DNA of 64,000 nt. It comes from Craterostigma plantagineum (taxonomy: Eukaryota > Streptophyta > Magnoliopsida > Lamiales > Linderniaceae). Below the pieces are notes generated by a model. The model was not told the DNA's origin, did no database searches, and saw only the letters and a program-made list of their open reading frames with translations. Position numbers and translations under genes: made by a program. The stretch lies in contig JAPQWV010000051.1 in the NCBI GenBank assembly GCA_027422505.1, positions 310,001 through 374,000 on the forward strand. Reading direction: 5' to 3'. This document shows positions 23,393 to 33,559 of the stretch, one piece after another. How positions within the stretch are numbered: the first letter of the stretch is position 1; each line of letters starts with the position of its first letter.

Positions 23393-25321
23393 TCACAAGA
23401 ACCTCTTTTTATCAGATGGCTTCAATATTTGAAACGAGCACATCAAACTCTCATCAACGCTCATCATAGCACCAGCATTATCAAATTCACCACAGTAGTT
23501 TGGAGCAGAAAACACAGTTACTAGTTGCCTGTCTGCAAAAAATTCATATCCATCCTCCACAACCTACATGCCATACAATCAGATAAAACGATAAACAGAA
23601 TAACATTCTGAGCAGCAAAGACAGACAATCCACACTACCTGATGGGCACGACATATAAGGTCCATATCATGTTGCATTAAAAACTCAGCGACCTTATCAG
23701 GACCAAATGTGTAAGAGACACCCCTATCGTTCATGCCCCAACCTTTGATTTCTCTACTTGGATCAGACCACAGCAAATCACAAATGAGACCAGAATCGGG
23801 AACATCAGTTGGACGAGATAAGTTTCTGATTTGGTCCAAATTTGTGAGATCAGGAGAAAGACCACCATGCATGCAGAGTATCTTATCGTCTATCAGAGCA
23901 GCCACAGGAAGGCAGTTGAAACACTCGGTAAAGGTTTTCCATATCCGAACATTAAACCTGCGCTTGCATTCATCGTAAAACCCGTATATTCTGTTTATGG
24001 AAGCACATTCATGATTTCCCCTTAGGAGAAAAAAATTTTCGGGATATTTGATTTTGTAGGCGAGCAAAAGGCAGATTGTTTCCAAACTGTGTTTTCCACG
24101 ATCAACATAGTCACCCAAGAATAAATAATTGGCCTCTGGAGGGAATCCGCCATACTCAAAAAGCCTTAAAAGATCTCCATATTGCCCATGTATATCACCT
24201 AAAAACAAAAGAAACATAACCGGTTACGTAGTAAAAGGTGATTTGAGCCAAAAAGTCAATACATTAATTCAAGGAAGAATCTTTAAAAAATAACATCCAC
24301 GTTAAGATCTGCATTTGCAAGCAAAAGATGTAGAATTACTTCTTCAATTGGAGGTTAGGAAAACAGAAATTTAAATCATGAGCATTTCTTCTAAACCTAT
24401 CAAACATTCATCTGATTTCATCAGAACAACTATTACATCCTTTCTCCCAGTGTTTACTTAGCTAACTTAAAAGACTTTCTGTTTTAGGCTCCTGATAGGA
24501 CAGACTGTAGGTAAAAAAGAAAAAGAAAATAAAAAGAAAAAAAAGAGCTCATGCTTTTGTGCAAGTATTTAGTGGTCTATAGCTCGTTTGTTAGCAATTT
24601 CCTGTCCGTGTCCAGCATCGGGTGAAACAAGTTAGTCGTCCTTACCACCCATATAGAGGGAGATTACTTCGAAAATTTGAAATTTCTAAGTTCACAGCTA
24701 CCAGAAGGCAGAAACTAATCACATGCAAATAGACATCAAATTAAAATTCACGTTACTTTAACAACCCTGCATTGTAATTTCACTGGAATTCTACGTCGTG
24801 AATCTAAATTTTACTAGCTTTTACTCCATATATAGTATGGCAAGAAAAAATCCCTACAGAGGTCACTGAATCGGGCACCTTATCCCAACCAAAAGCATAA
24901 AACACAACAACGATTCCCTTACGAATAAAAACAAAGTTCCACAACACCTAATATGCATACTATTCCAATAGCCCGGTCCCGGATAAGTAAGAAGCTTGAA
25001 CAATTTTAACCCTAAATCCATCAAATTGGAAGCATTTGTTCACCGAGAAACAACAACAATAACCAAAAAAACAAGCAACAGTAACAAAAAAAGGCCAGAA
25101 AAATAACCGCAGATCTTGATAGGAGCCTCGAGCTCCAACAGGTTTGGCTGAGCGAGAAATATCTCCCGCGACGTATTACAGAGCAATCGGATCTCATTCT
25201 CCGACAGCTGCACCTGACGAACTGTCCTCGCCTCGCGAAACTCCAACAGCCGCGTAATTATGTTGTCCAAAAGTTCCCCATCAATACTCTGCGCACCGCC
25301 ACCGCCACCGTTACCGGCCAT
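23393..25321 (-). CDS. Serine/threonine protein phosphatase PP1 catalytic subunit
   Basis: Metal-dependent phosphatase of the PPP family; plant isoforms are called TOPP. Three exons: 25321-25108, 24198-23639, 23563-23393; phases join to 314 aa. The three PPP signatures are intact: GDIHGQYGD from residue 72, GDYVDRG and [19 protein letters not shown]. Other conserved parts are [32 protein letters not shown] and [19 protein letters not shown]. The N-terminus has a Gly run ([10 protein letters not shown]). The C-terminus ends at SDKKRFL. Targeting is set by regulatory subunits that cannot be seen here. The first intron is long (909 bp). Confidence 0.96.
24199..25107 (-). other. Intron 1 of the PP1 gene
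   Basis: A 909-bp AT-rich intron with GT/AG borders on the minus strand. Nothing else recognised in it. Confidence 0.6.
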
Positions 25322-25679
25322 CTAATCTCCTCTTATTTCAATTTTTCCAACCGTGTTCAGCAAAACCCTAGATAAACAGGTCGAAAAGTAATCCCAGCAC
25401 CACCGCCTCTTCCAAAACAAGCGAATCAACGATTCGGGGAAAGATCTTGCTATCGCGCGGTCAAGAAGAAAAGGTACGGTGATTTGCTTCCCCCCTTTTT
25501 TCTTCTTTAGATATTATGGGAGAAGAGAAGAGGCTCGACTGTAACGTCACGCCGATGAGGCGGAGAGCACAAAATGATTTAATGCGATTAGATTGATGGC
25601 ATTGCCAACACAACAACAAAACACAAAAATCATATTTTTATCCATTCTTAATTGTCATTATTATTAAAAGGTGAATATA

Positions 25680-26270
25680 TAGAAAAAATATACAATTGTA
25701 TAAATACTTTGCAAGTCAGTACTCATGTCAGAAAGTATTTTTATATAAGTACCTGTTCGACTCTGCGTATCATTTTCACGGTCTTGACGTACATTTTTAT
25801 ATGTGTATTGCGTATCGCGTCACACATTTATATGGTACCTACATACATAGGCGGAGCCAGGAGTTAAGTTTAGTGGGGTCCAGTCTAATTGGATCTCATA
25901 CCCTATATTTTGGAAAATTTTCACTGGGGTCCTCTTTGGGTATTTTTATTCAATTTCAACCCCTATCAAAAAAATATTACATTATATAAATACTAAAAAA
26001 AAATTTCCAGTGGGGTCCAGTGACCCCACTGGGCCTCACGTAGCACCGCCTCTGCCTACATATGTTATCTATATACGTTCCATATGTTACTTGCAACTGA
26101 CTATGTGATGGTACCTTTTATTAGTTGTATTATGTACCACAATACGTGTCCATATGGTACCTAAATGTGTGATATGATGTACCTTGCGGCGGGCATGTAC
26201 CAATGTGTAAAAAATGTACTCTGACAGATATAAAAAAGTATTGACATGGTATGCTAATTTTTTATGTTAA
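25680..26270 (+). repeat. Dispersed repeat (copy 1), split by a MITE
   Basis: The segment from about 25680 to 25848 is clearly related to the reverse complement of 32425-32590. Shared pieces include TTGCAAGTCA, TAAGTAC(T/C)(C/T)GTTCGA, TCTTGACGTAC, TTTTATATGTGTATT and TTTATATGGTACCT. Its continuation (26058-26270) lies beyond a 209-bp MITE. The element type is unknown; it is non-coding. Confidence 0.6.
25849..26057. mobile_element. Short MITE with GGCGGAGCC ends
   Basis: A 209-bp segment with ends AGGCGGAGCC and AGGCAGAGGCGG (read inward) and internal TGGGGTCCAGT repeats. It is flanked by ACATACAT (25841-25848) and ACATATGT (26058-26065), a possible 8-bp duplication with two mismatches. It is inserted in the dispersed repeat 25680-26270. 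The class is uncertain; the 8-bp flank suggests hAT. Confidence 0.5.
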
Positions 26271-26342
26271 TAGATATTTCTATGTAAAAATCCCCTTATT
26301 AAAAGTATTAATTACTACATATGAAGAAGTGGATAATATAAT

Positions 26343-26884
26343 TAGGGTTGCAAACGAATCGAATCGAGTCGAATATCGAAATATTCTATTCGTATTCGGA
26401 TGACAATCGAATATGAATACGAATATTCGAATATTTAATCGAACTCATAAAATCGATTCTTATTCGAATTCGAATATTTTCTCGAATATTCGAATCGAAT
26501 ATCGAATATTTGTATTCAAAGTCATCTTTCATTTTCTATTTAATAAAATATAAAGTATACTATATTTAAAATATATATTGAATTATGATAAATTATATTT
26601 AAATATATATGAAATTATAACATATTATGTTTAAATGTTTTAGTGAGTTATCAGATATTATATGCGAATATATATTAATTATACTATTATTTATGTTATA
26701 TTATTCGAATCGAATAATTCGATTAATTTTCGAATCGAATATTGTGATTACATATTCGTATATTTCTCGAATAAAAAACAATATTCTTATTCTGATTCGT
26801 ATTCTAAATATTCGAATTCGAGTCTGAAAATTTCGAATCGCATCGCGAATCGAACAAAAAAAGTTCAATTCGTTTGAAACCCTA
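26343..26884. mobile_element. hAT-type MITE with perfect 8-bp duplication
   Basis: A 542-bp element ending in TAGGGTTGCAAACGAATCGA on the left and TAGGGTTTCAAACGAATTGA read inward from the right, with a perfect 8-bp duplication AATATAAT at 26335-26342 and 26885-26892. The interior is full of TTCGAATATTCG-type palindromic repeats. There is no coding capacity. A truncated relative starts at 29182. Confidence 0.85.
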
Positions 26885-26892
26885 AATATAAT

Positions 26893-27198
26893 AACGTTTA
26901 TTGCTGATCCGCTTTGCTCGTGTGGTAGTGGGTCTTTTATGTAATTTCAATTCACAGCTAGGGTTTCACTTCACTTCACTTGAAAGTATATTTACATATT
27001 CAGTACGTGTTTTTTAACATATTAAGATTCGGACCTCATTTCATCACGGAAGAAGAATTCTTACTCCAATCAGACTGAATTTAGCCGGATCGTGGGGAAA
27101 AGAAACCCGATTAAACGCATTAATCACGCATTAAATTCATATTCGAATCTAAGATAGAAAATTACATACAAAGATTGATTTTTTATAAAGAAGAACCC
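26893..27198. other. Spacer downstream of ACR9-like gene
   Basis: About 300 bp of AT-rich DNA that should hold the 3' UTR of the ACT-repeat gene. No gene seen. Confidence 0.5.
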
Positions 27199-28956
27199 TC
27201 ACCAGCCCATCAATGTTCTTCTAACCTTGTCTACGATCTGATTCCTTACAACCACATTCGAAAGTTCGAAACTGCAGTTCTCGTCCAAAAGGAATCTGTA
27301 TACTTCCCATTCGCGCTCGCCCGTCGAATGCCTCCCAATTTCCGCCTATCATCGGTCAAATTAAGTTACTTCTTCATAAATTTCAAGACGAAACTTACAG
27401 CCCAAGTGCTCACAAGTCACATATATGTGTTTTACTTTTACTTACCGAAAATATACAGATGCCAAGACTCTTTAGAGCGAAAGTTACGTCGTAGAAGACT
27501 CTTGGTCTTCCCTTACCGCAAAGCTCGACTGGGTTAGCCACGAAAAGCTCAGAGTCGGGCCCACGGTTCGTGATAAGAACGCGCAATGGATGGAGTAGCT
27601 CAAGCTTTAACAGTGAGCACAGCGTCTCTTGCCTTTCGGGGTCTACTACCTTCTTCCCATCTATAGTTCGAATAAATAGGTCTAATTCTCGCCGGCCGTT
27701 CTTCACAGGCGAAAATCGTCCATATGCTATCTTGAATTTCGATTAAAATAGCACCGAAAAGTATCATACAGATTGAAGCTATTTCTTGGAAATGATGGAC
27801 TCAGAGAAGTAAGAGAAGCTATAATACCTGGAGATTGCAGTCTTTTAATGTCCTGAGAACATCGTAAAGGAGGCCCTTGTGATCAACGGAGCTGAGCTGA
27901 AGTAAAGAATGGACTGGGCTCAAGGAGTTGTCGATTTGAACGTTGGCACGTTTCAGCTCAGTGGCGTCCCGGCTAAGTGCTTGAGAGCGTGGTTCTTTTC
28001 GGAAATCGTGAATCTAAACAGTTCCTCGGCTACAAGGGGAGGCAGGGAAGAAGCAACTTGAATGTTGTTGTATCGAGGGCCGGCTAACTGAAGATCACAA
28101 GCGATGCAAGAATCTCCAAGAACTTCTCTCAAGCGCTTGCAAGTCTCTGCTTGTCTGTCTTTCCTGTGTAAGAGGTTCCTGGAAAAAAAACCAGCAGAGG
28201 TTGTTATTCTTGTCAAATAGCTAAAGTATGGCACGATTACTACGACGAACTCTTCTTACAAATTATCCTGTACGAAGAAGAGATCGAGGGCGCAGCCGTC
28301 GGGCTTTGTGGTCACTTTTACTCTCTGTATCGTAAGTTCGAGCTCATCGAGTACTTGAGTGACATCTGATTGAAGACAGAAACACACAATTTCAACACTT
28401 TCACATGAGAGTGAGGCTTCTTATTTGAAAAAAAAAAAAAACTCTTGAACAGACATAAGGGAACGAAGCTTTTCGTACCGTGTAATAATCCCTTTCGATC
28501 GAGGCAACAGAACTCAAGCAAGTAGAGTGGAGAAGATGGGGCTTTTGGCGGCGTCTGAGTGAGGTAAAACGAAGGTACGGCCGGCGGGCAGATTGATACT
28601 ATGCGTTCTCTCAAGCTTACCCACCTTAAATCTCCCAAACATGTACGAGGAATCACCCACAGCACTACGTAGCACCATATCCCATCAGTCGAAATATCTA
28701 CAGGGAAAAGAGCCGCAAATTTCGCGCCGTCCATCAATATTAGGGCAAAAGCGAGCGAAGAGAAATCAAATGAAATTGAGGGGAGGAGAAAGAACAAATT
28801 ACTACCTCCTCTGGTAATCTTGAGCCCGAAATCGAGAATTGCGTGGCATATGTCGCATCCAAGGCCGGTCTTGTCCGGACAGTTGACCGTTATCACGTAC
28901 GGATCGCCGGGTATCTTCCCCTTCTCGATCGAAACGGCGTCGTCGGCCAGCATCAT
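27199..28956 (-). pseudogene. ACR9-like ACT-domain-repeat protein, one-base frameshift
   Basis: ACR proteins carry several ACT domains that bind small ligands such as amino acids; ACR9 has been linked to amino-acid sensing in Arabidopsis. Exons: 28956-28806, 28697-28479, 28365-28260, 28178-27828, 27730-27446, 27345-27199. Recognisable parts are PYVITVNCPDKTGLGCDICH, STDGIWCYVVLWVIP, YLLEFCCLDRKGLLH, SVDHKGLLYDVLRTLKDCN, NRGPDSELFVANPVELCGKG and REWEVYRFLLDE. Within exon 4 the frame changes near 27993-28002, in an A-rich stretch between EELFRFTISEK and SQALSRD; one base appears missing, and adding one base makes all later phases agree (about 419 aa). It could be a real mutation or an assembly error. 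Splicing and the rest of the gene look intact. Confidence 0.88.
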
Positions 28957-29181
28957 TCACTCAAGCGAGACGAGAGGATACCATGTCTTCCGACGACTGA
29001 CGATTGATGAGATGAGAGGGGAAACCACCGCTGTGTAGAAGCTCCGCCGGAAAATTCTGGAAACGGCGAGTATAAATCCACATCAGCACGTGAAGGGTTG
29101 ATTACGTTCCTTTCTTTAGCTAGCGCCTTTTTCATAATATGTGGAGGAAAGAGGAAGGATATTCACACTATTACAGATAGG
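28957..29181. other. Upstream region of ACR9-like gene
   Basis: Short promoter/leader region. An in-frame TGA directly precedes the start codon at 28956. No further feature. Confidence 0.45.
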
Positions 29182-29370
29182 GTGCAAACGAATCGAATCG
29201 AATCGAATCGAATCGAATACCACTATATTCTATTTGTATTTTTTATATTTCGAATATATATTCGTATTCTTTTATTATTCAAATACTAAAATTATTTCAT
29301 ATTCTATTTGATAATATATTCAAATATAATAACGAATATTCGAATATTCTAATATCGTATAATTTGTTTT
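29182..29370 (+). mobile_element. Truncated copy of the 26343-type MITE
   Basis: Starts TAGGGTGCAAACGAATCGAA followed by (ATCGA)n and ATTCGAATATTC-type repeats like the complete element at 26343-26884. No right terminus or target duplication could be found, so it is probably truncated. The right boundary is approximate. Confidence 0.6.
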
Positions 29371-29572
29371 TTTTTCAAAAAATGTGTTTTTCAAAACATA
29401 TAAAGCAAAAAAAAAAAAATACGTAGTGGATGACGCGGTTACGACATAAAAAGAAAAATGTAGCAAAACATATCATTAGTTTATCCAATACATCATACGA
29501 AAAGCACAAAAAGATCTTTCATCGATAAATTCCAGCAATAATTGTTTTCCTTAGCTTGCTTCATATTAATAT
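29371..29572. other. Spacer before the hAT transposon
   Basis: AT-rich, no feature recognised; marks the end of the gene-rich part of the window. Confidence 0.4.
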
Positions 29573-29899
29573 TAGAGATGTCAATCGGGCCCGCGGCCCG
29601 CGGGCCAGCCCGCCCCGCCCCGCCTAAGGGGCGGATTGGGCCCAGATTTTTTAGGCCCGCCACTTGGCGGGCCTCAACGGGCCAGCCCGTGCGGGCCGCG
29701 GGCTTTGGTGGGACGGGGCCCGTTAACCCGCGGGCTGGCCCGCTTGTGTTAATTAAAAAAAAAAATAAAGCCCAAAAAATAAAACCCTAGCCCAAAATCC
29801 AATCCCATCTCTAATCATCTCTCCATCGCACCATCATCAAAACTGCTCTAACTTCATCGACACCCTCCACAGACCACAGCTGGAACTCCACAGCCGGAC

Positions 29900-30140
29900 G
29901 GTGCTCGGGTCGCGCCCTCCTCGACAGCCGGCACCACTCCACAGCCGCGCCCACTCCACAGCGGCGCCCTCCTCCACAGCCGGCCCTACTCCACAACCGC
30001 GCCATTCCACTGCCGCGCCACTCCAGCCGCGCCACTCCACAGCCGGCCCCACTCCACAGCCGCGCCCTCCTCCACAGCCGGCCCCACTCAACAGCTGCGC
30101 CTCCTCTTCTGTCGAACGGTGCTCGGCCCACTCCACAGCC
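29900..30140 (+). repeat. GC-rich degenerate tandem repeat in hAT leader
   Basis: Many imperfect copies of a CCACTCCACAGCCG / CCGCGCC unit lie head to tail between the hAT terminus and its transposase. Long open frames on both strands across this stretch are composition artefacts of the repeat. Confidence 0.7.
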
Positions 30141-30203
30141 GTGGGGTATTTTTCTTTTTAAAGTTTTTCAGCTGTTGGCATTCTTGACCATTGCGATTTA
30201 AAT

Positions 30204-31770
30204 ATGCCTGAGATTGAGTCATCCGTAAGTGTTAATGAAGGGGGTAGTTCGGCTACAAATGTGGGAAAATCTGGATCGGATGTTTGGGTCTATTTTGATA
30301 AGCTTGAGGTGAATTCGGATGGTATAGTTAAAGCTATATGTAAAGCATGTCAAAAAGAGTACAAAGCCGGGGGTAAAAAATATGGAACATCTACTTTGAG
30401 GCATCATATTCAAGTATGCAAGGCAATTAAGTTTCATGATTTGGGTCAAATGTTTGTTGATAACGAGGGAAAGATACGATCTAGAAAGATTAGCCCTAAG
30501 ACTTCACGCGAGATGTTAGCGGCAGCCGTTATTAAGCATGATTTACCGTTTTCGTTTGTCGAGTATGATGGCATTAAGGCGTGGATGAGATATATAAATC
30601 CAGACGTTCCTTGTGTTAGTAGAAATATCATTGTTTCTGACATGACGAAGATGTATACGAGGGAGAAGGGGAAGCTTAAACAAATCTTGTCTATGCTTGA
30701 AAATAGAATTTGTTTAACTTCTGATGATTGGACTGCTTGCACTACATCGAACTTGTATTTTATGCAAGTATGGAAAATTCAAAGCATGTTGATAGAAAAT
30801 CTCTACAATGAGGATGATCTTATAAGGAACATGTGTTTAAATATGTGGGAAAAAATTTGACAAGTATTGGGGTCAATATAGAGAGGTGCTTGCATTTGGG
30901 GCTATTCTTGACCCGAGGATTAAACTTCAAATGTTGGAGTATTTTTATAAGAAAGTTGAGCATGACCCGATTAAATGCGTAAGTGCTATTTCTCTTGTGA
31001 AGACAAAGTTGTATAAGCTTTTTGAGCATTACTCGAGTGCGAACTCAAATTCTTCACAACCACAATCGTCTTTGTCTACATCAATACCATCTTCCGTGCA
31101 AAGTGGATCGGGAATGAAAAGCAAAGGAAAAAGAATCCTTGATGTATCTATCTTTTATTGTGTTTATTTTAAATTATTAGCGATGTAGCTTATATGTAAC
31201 ATTGTGAAATAATTGTATAGGAAATTGTGGAGTATGAGAGTCAAACTGTCACAAGTGCCGCGAAATCTCAATTGGATATTTACTTGGAAGAGTCAAAACT
31301 TGAGTTTAAGCATTATAAGGATTTAGATGTTTTGGATTATTGGAAAAATTGTAAGAGTCGATTTCCGGTTCTTGCAATGATGGCACGTGATGTGTTGGCC
31401 ATCCCCATTACTACCGTTGCATCGGAGACGGCATTTTCTATTGGTGCTCGCGTGCTCACCAAATATAGAAGTCGTATGCTCCCGGAAAAAGTTCAAGCCC
31501 TCATTTGCACTCGTAATTGGTTGCATGGATATGTTGTTGGTATGTTAGTAACTTTGTTTAGGTTTCACTTTGCTTTTTATATAACTATTATTTATCTCAT
31601 TTTTCCAAATAGATGATGAAGAAAGTGCAGACATGAAAGCAACGTCATCAAGCGGAGGATCACATTGTCCAACTATCTCTGAACAAGATGAAGATAACGG
31701 TGAAGAAAATGAAGATTTGAATGATGTAATACAAACTACAGTACAACCTACCCATCTGAACACAGCTTAA
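30204..31770 (+). pseudogene. hAT transposase (BED finger + dimerisation domain), deleted core
   Basis: Plant RICESLEEPER/DAYSLEEPER-like hAT transposase. It starts with a BED zinc finger (VWVYFDKLE, CKACQKEYKAGGKKYGTSTLRHHIQVC region) and reaches LTSDDWTACTT at the first strand of the catalytic fold. It then jumps directly to SNLYFMQVWKIQ, which belongs far downstream in intact relatives; the catalytic centre between is absent. A one-base insertion in an A run at about 30851-30856 shifts the frame at MWEK/FDKYWGQYREVL. Later exons 31221-31539 and 31613-31770 (introns with GT/AG borders at 31144-31220 and 31540-31612) carry the C-terminal hAT dimerisation domain (SRFPVLAMMARDVLAIP, ASETAFSIGARVLTKYRSRM) and an acidic tail. 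It cannot encode an active enzyme. Confidence 0.9.
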
Positions 31771-31834
31771 TCTAGTAAATAACTTAGGCAGTCGTATATA
31801 ACAATCCACCTACTTCAACAGCTTTTTACAGTCC

Positions 31835-32382
31835 GTTGGGATCAAGAACATAAACTATGAACAGATATGTCTTTTGACTTCACTCTTCAAAATGTTTGAA
31901 GATTGTTGATGAAAATCTCTTAGAATGCGTGAAGTGATTGTCTTCAACTTGTATTCCACCTTTTATAGCTGAGATTTGAATTTGAAGCCGTTGTGAGATA
32001 ATCTCTTCTCTGATCAGTGCATTAATGATTTTTCCAAAATGGGTCTGTCCGGTTAGTGATGCAGTTTATCCCGTCACCTTCATTCCTCATTTGCATAAGT
32101 TGACCTCTGCTTCACTCTAGACTTGCAGCTTTGCATTGAATGTCTGATATTTCCTTTGTCTTAGTATGCGCTTTATTCGAGTAACCAACCTGTTTAAAGT
32201 CCGGTCTGACTTATTTCATGTTCTGATTGAAGCTTGTTCTTGACCGATATTCATGGAGGACCGGTATGCGATCGAGTCCTTCGTACTTAAGTTAATCAGG
32301 TCACTTCGGTAGATTTTGTTCCTTAGTGTGGACCGAATGCGTTGAATCTCCGGTTTCATATCTTAAGTTAGTTATGTCAACA
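31835..32382 (-). repeat. Possible solo LTR
   Basis: Read on the minus strand it begins TGTTGACATAACTAACTTAAG and contains a TATA-like CTATAAAAGGTGG. The inner limit is uncertain and no primer site, coding region or target duplication was found. The assignment as a solo LTR is tentative. Confidence 0.35.
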
Positions 32383-32424
32383 CCAAAACTATTAATCCGA
32401 ATGTTATATTCGTATTACTAGCAG

Positions 32425-32590
32425 GTACCATATAAACGCGTGACGTGGTATGTAATACACATATAAAAAGGTACGTCAAGACTGGGAAAATGGTACACAC
32501 AATCGAACGAGTACTTACATAAAAAATTTCTGCCATGCGTATTGACTTGCAATTTTTTTTATACAAATGGGTATTTTTCTGTAGATTCAC
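32425..32590 (-). repeat. Dispersed repeat (copy 2, inverted)
   Basis: Reverse complement of the 25680-25848 repeat, with many substitutions and small indels. Non-coding; class unknown. Confidence 0.6.
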
Positions 32591-32624
32591 ATTTATAGGT
32601 TTCGTAAAAAAATGGTATTTATGG

Positions 32625-32965
32625 CTCGTTTGGTTCATAGGTTTATATCTAGAAGGGTTTAAATTAGTAGATTTATATAAAATAGATTAGTGGGTATAAA
32701 ATAAAATGTGTGTTTGGTTAACACATGTGAGGTGGTGCGTATATTTAAACGTTGGCATGAGTTTAAAACAGGATTATATAAACACGTGGATTATGTATAC
32801 CTATGAACCAAACAATTGATTCATGCAATACCCACATTTAAAATAACTAAATTCATGAACCAAACATACATTTTATTTTATACCATTAGTTCATTTTATA
32901 TAAACCTTACTAATTTAAACTCTACTAAATATAAACCTAAGAACCACACAAGCACTCAGTCATCC
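32625..32965. mobile_element. Fold-back MITE (GTTTGGTT ends)
   Basis: The ends form an imperfect inverted repeat: GGCTCGTTTGGTTCATAGGT on the left and GTGCTTGTGTGGTTCTTAGG read inward from the right, extending inward through TTTATAT and TAAATTAGTA stretches. Such G-rich TIRs with GTTTGG are typical of Tourist-like (PIF/Harbinger) MITEs, but a 3-bp duplication could not be fixed. A related sequence is at 45420-45620. Confidence 0.5.
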
Positions 32966-33559
32966 ATCATCGTTCTGTGTTAGCATTGGACGACACAAAT
33001 AACAAAATATTGAACACAATAACTCAAGATAGAATGTGGAAATGCAACGGAATCTAAACAACTTAGCGATATAACAACGTGGAAAACTCCCTTCAAATCA
33101 ACGGGGTAAAAACCATGGGACCAAACGATCCAAAATCCACTACCACTTCAAGTACAACGATTTACACCTCAACAAAGCCACAACGAGCTATGGTACCAAA
33201 TCAAAGCTCCAAAAACACCACAACAAACTACAAGATCACAAGATCAAAATCGTTCAACATAATAAAATTGTTGATCATACCTATGACTGTAAAACTTTTA
33301 TAGTGACTATAGTTAATTTTTGCTGTAACTCGATGTTAGATTCATATATATTGGAAAATACATGAGCTCCCACAAATGAAAACTCTAATCACATACCACA
33401 TAAATCAATTATCCGCTTCTCTTCCATGGCCCCTAACTGATTGCATGCATTTGGTGGTTGACAACTAATGCTGGCTAGAGTGAATGGAGATTCATAACTA
33501 TGATATTATTCGTTTTTAAATATGTCAACATTTTGATAGTTCAAAAAGTTGGAGTGATA

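Larger units (their letters stand above)
29573..31770 (+). mobile_element. hAT transposon, internally deleted, right end missing
   Basis: The left terminus TAGAGATGTCAATCGGGCC resembles the ends of the MITEs at 3407 and 11757 and is followed by GC-rich GGGCCGCGGGCC repeats. It then carries a repetitive leader (29900-30140) and a hAT transposase gene (30204-31770). No matching right terminus with GC-rich repeats was found before unrelated LTR-like sequence begins near 31800, so the right end is lost or displaced. The 31770 limit is simply the end of the transposase reading frame. Confidence 0.8.

Noticed and set aside
29811..30161. Overlapping open frames of about 85-106 aa on both strands (Ala/Gly/Arg/Pro-rich)
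   Set aside because: They are by-products of the GC-rich tandem repeat in the hAT leader and have no family features.
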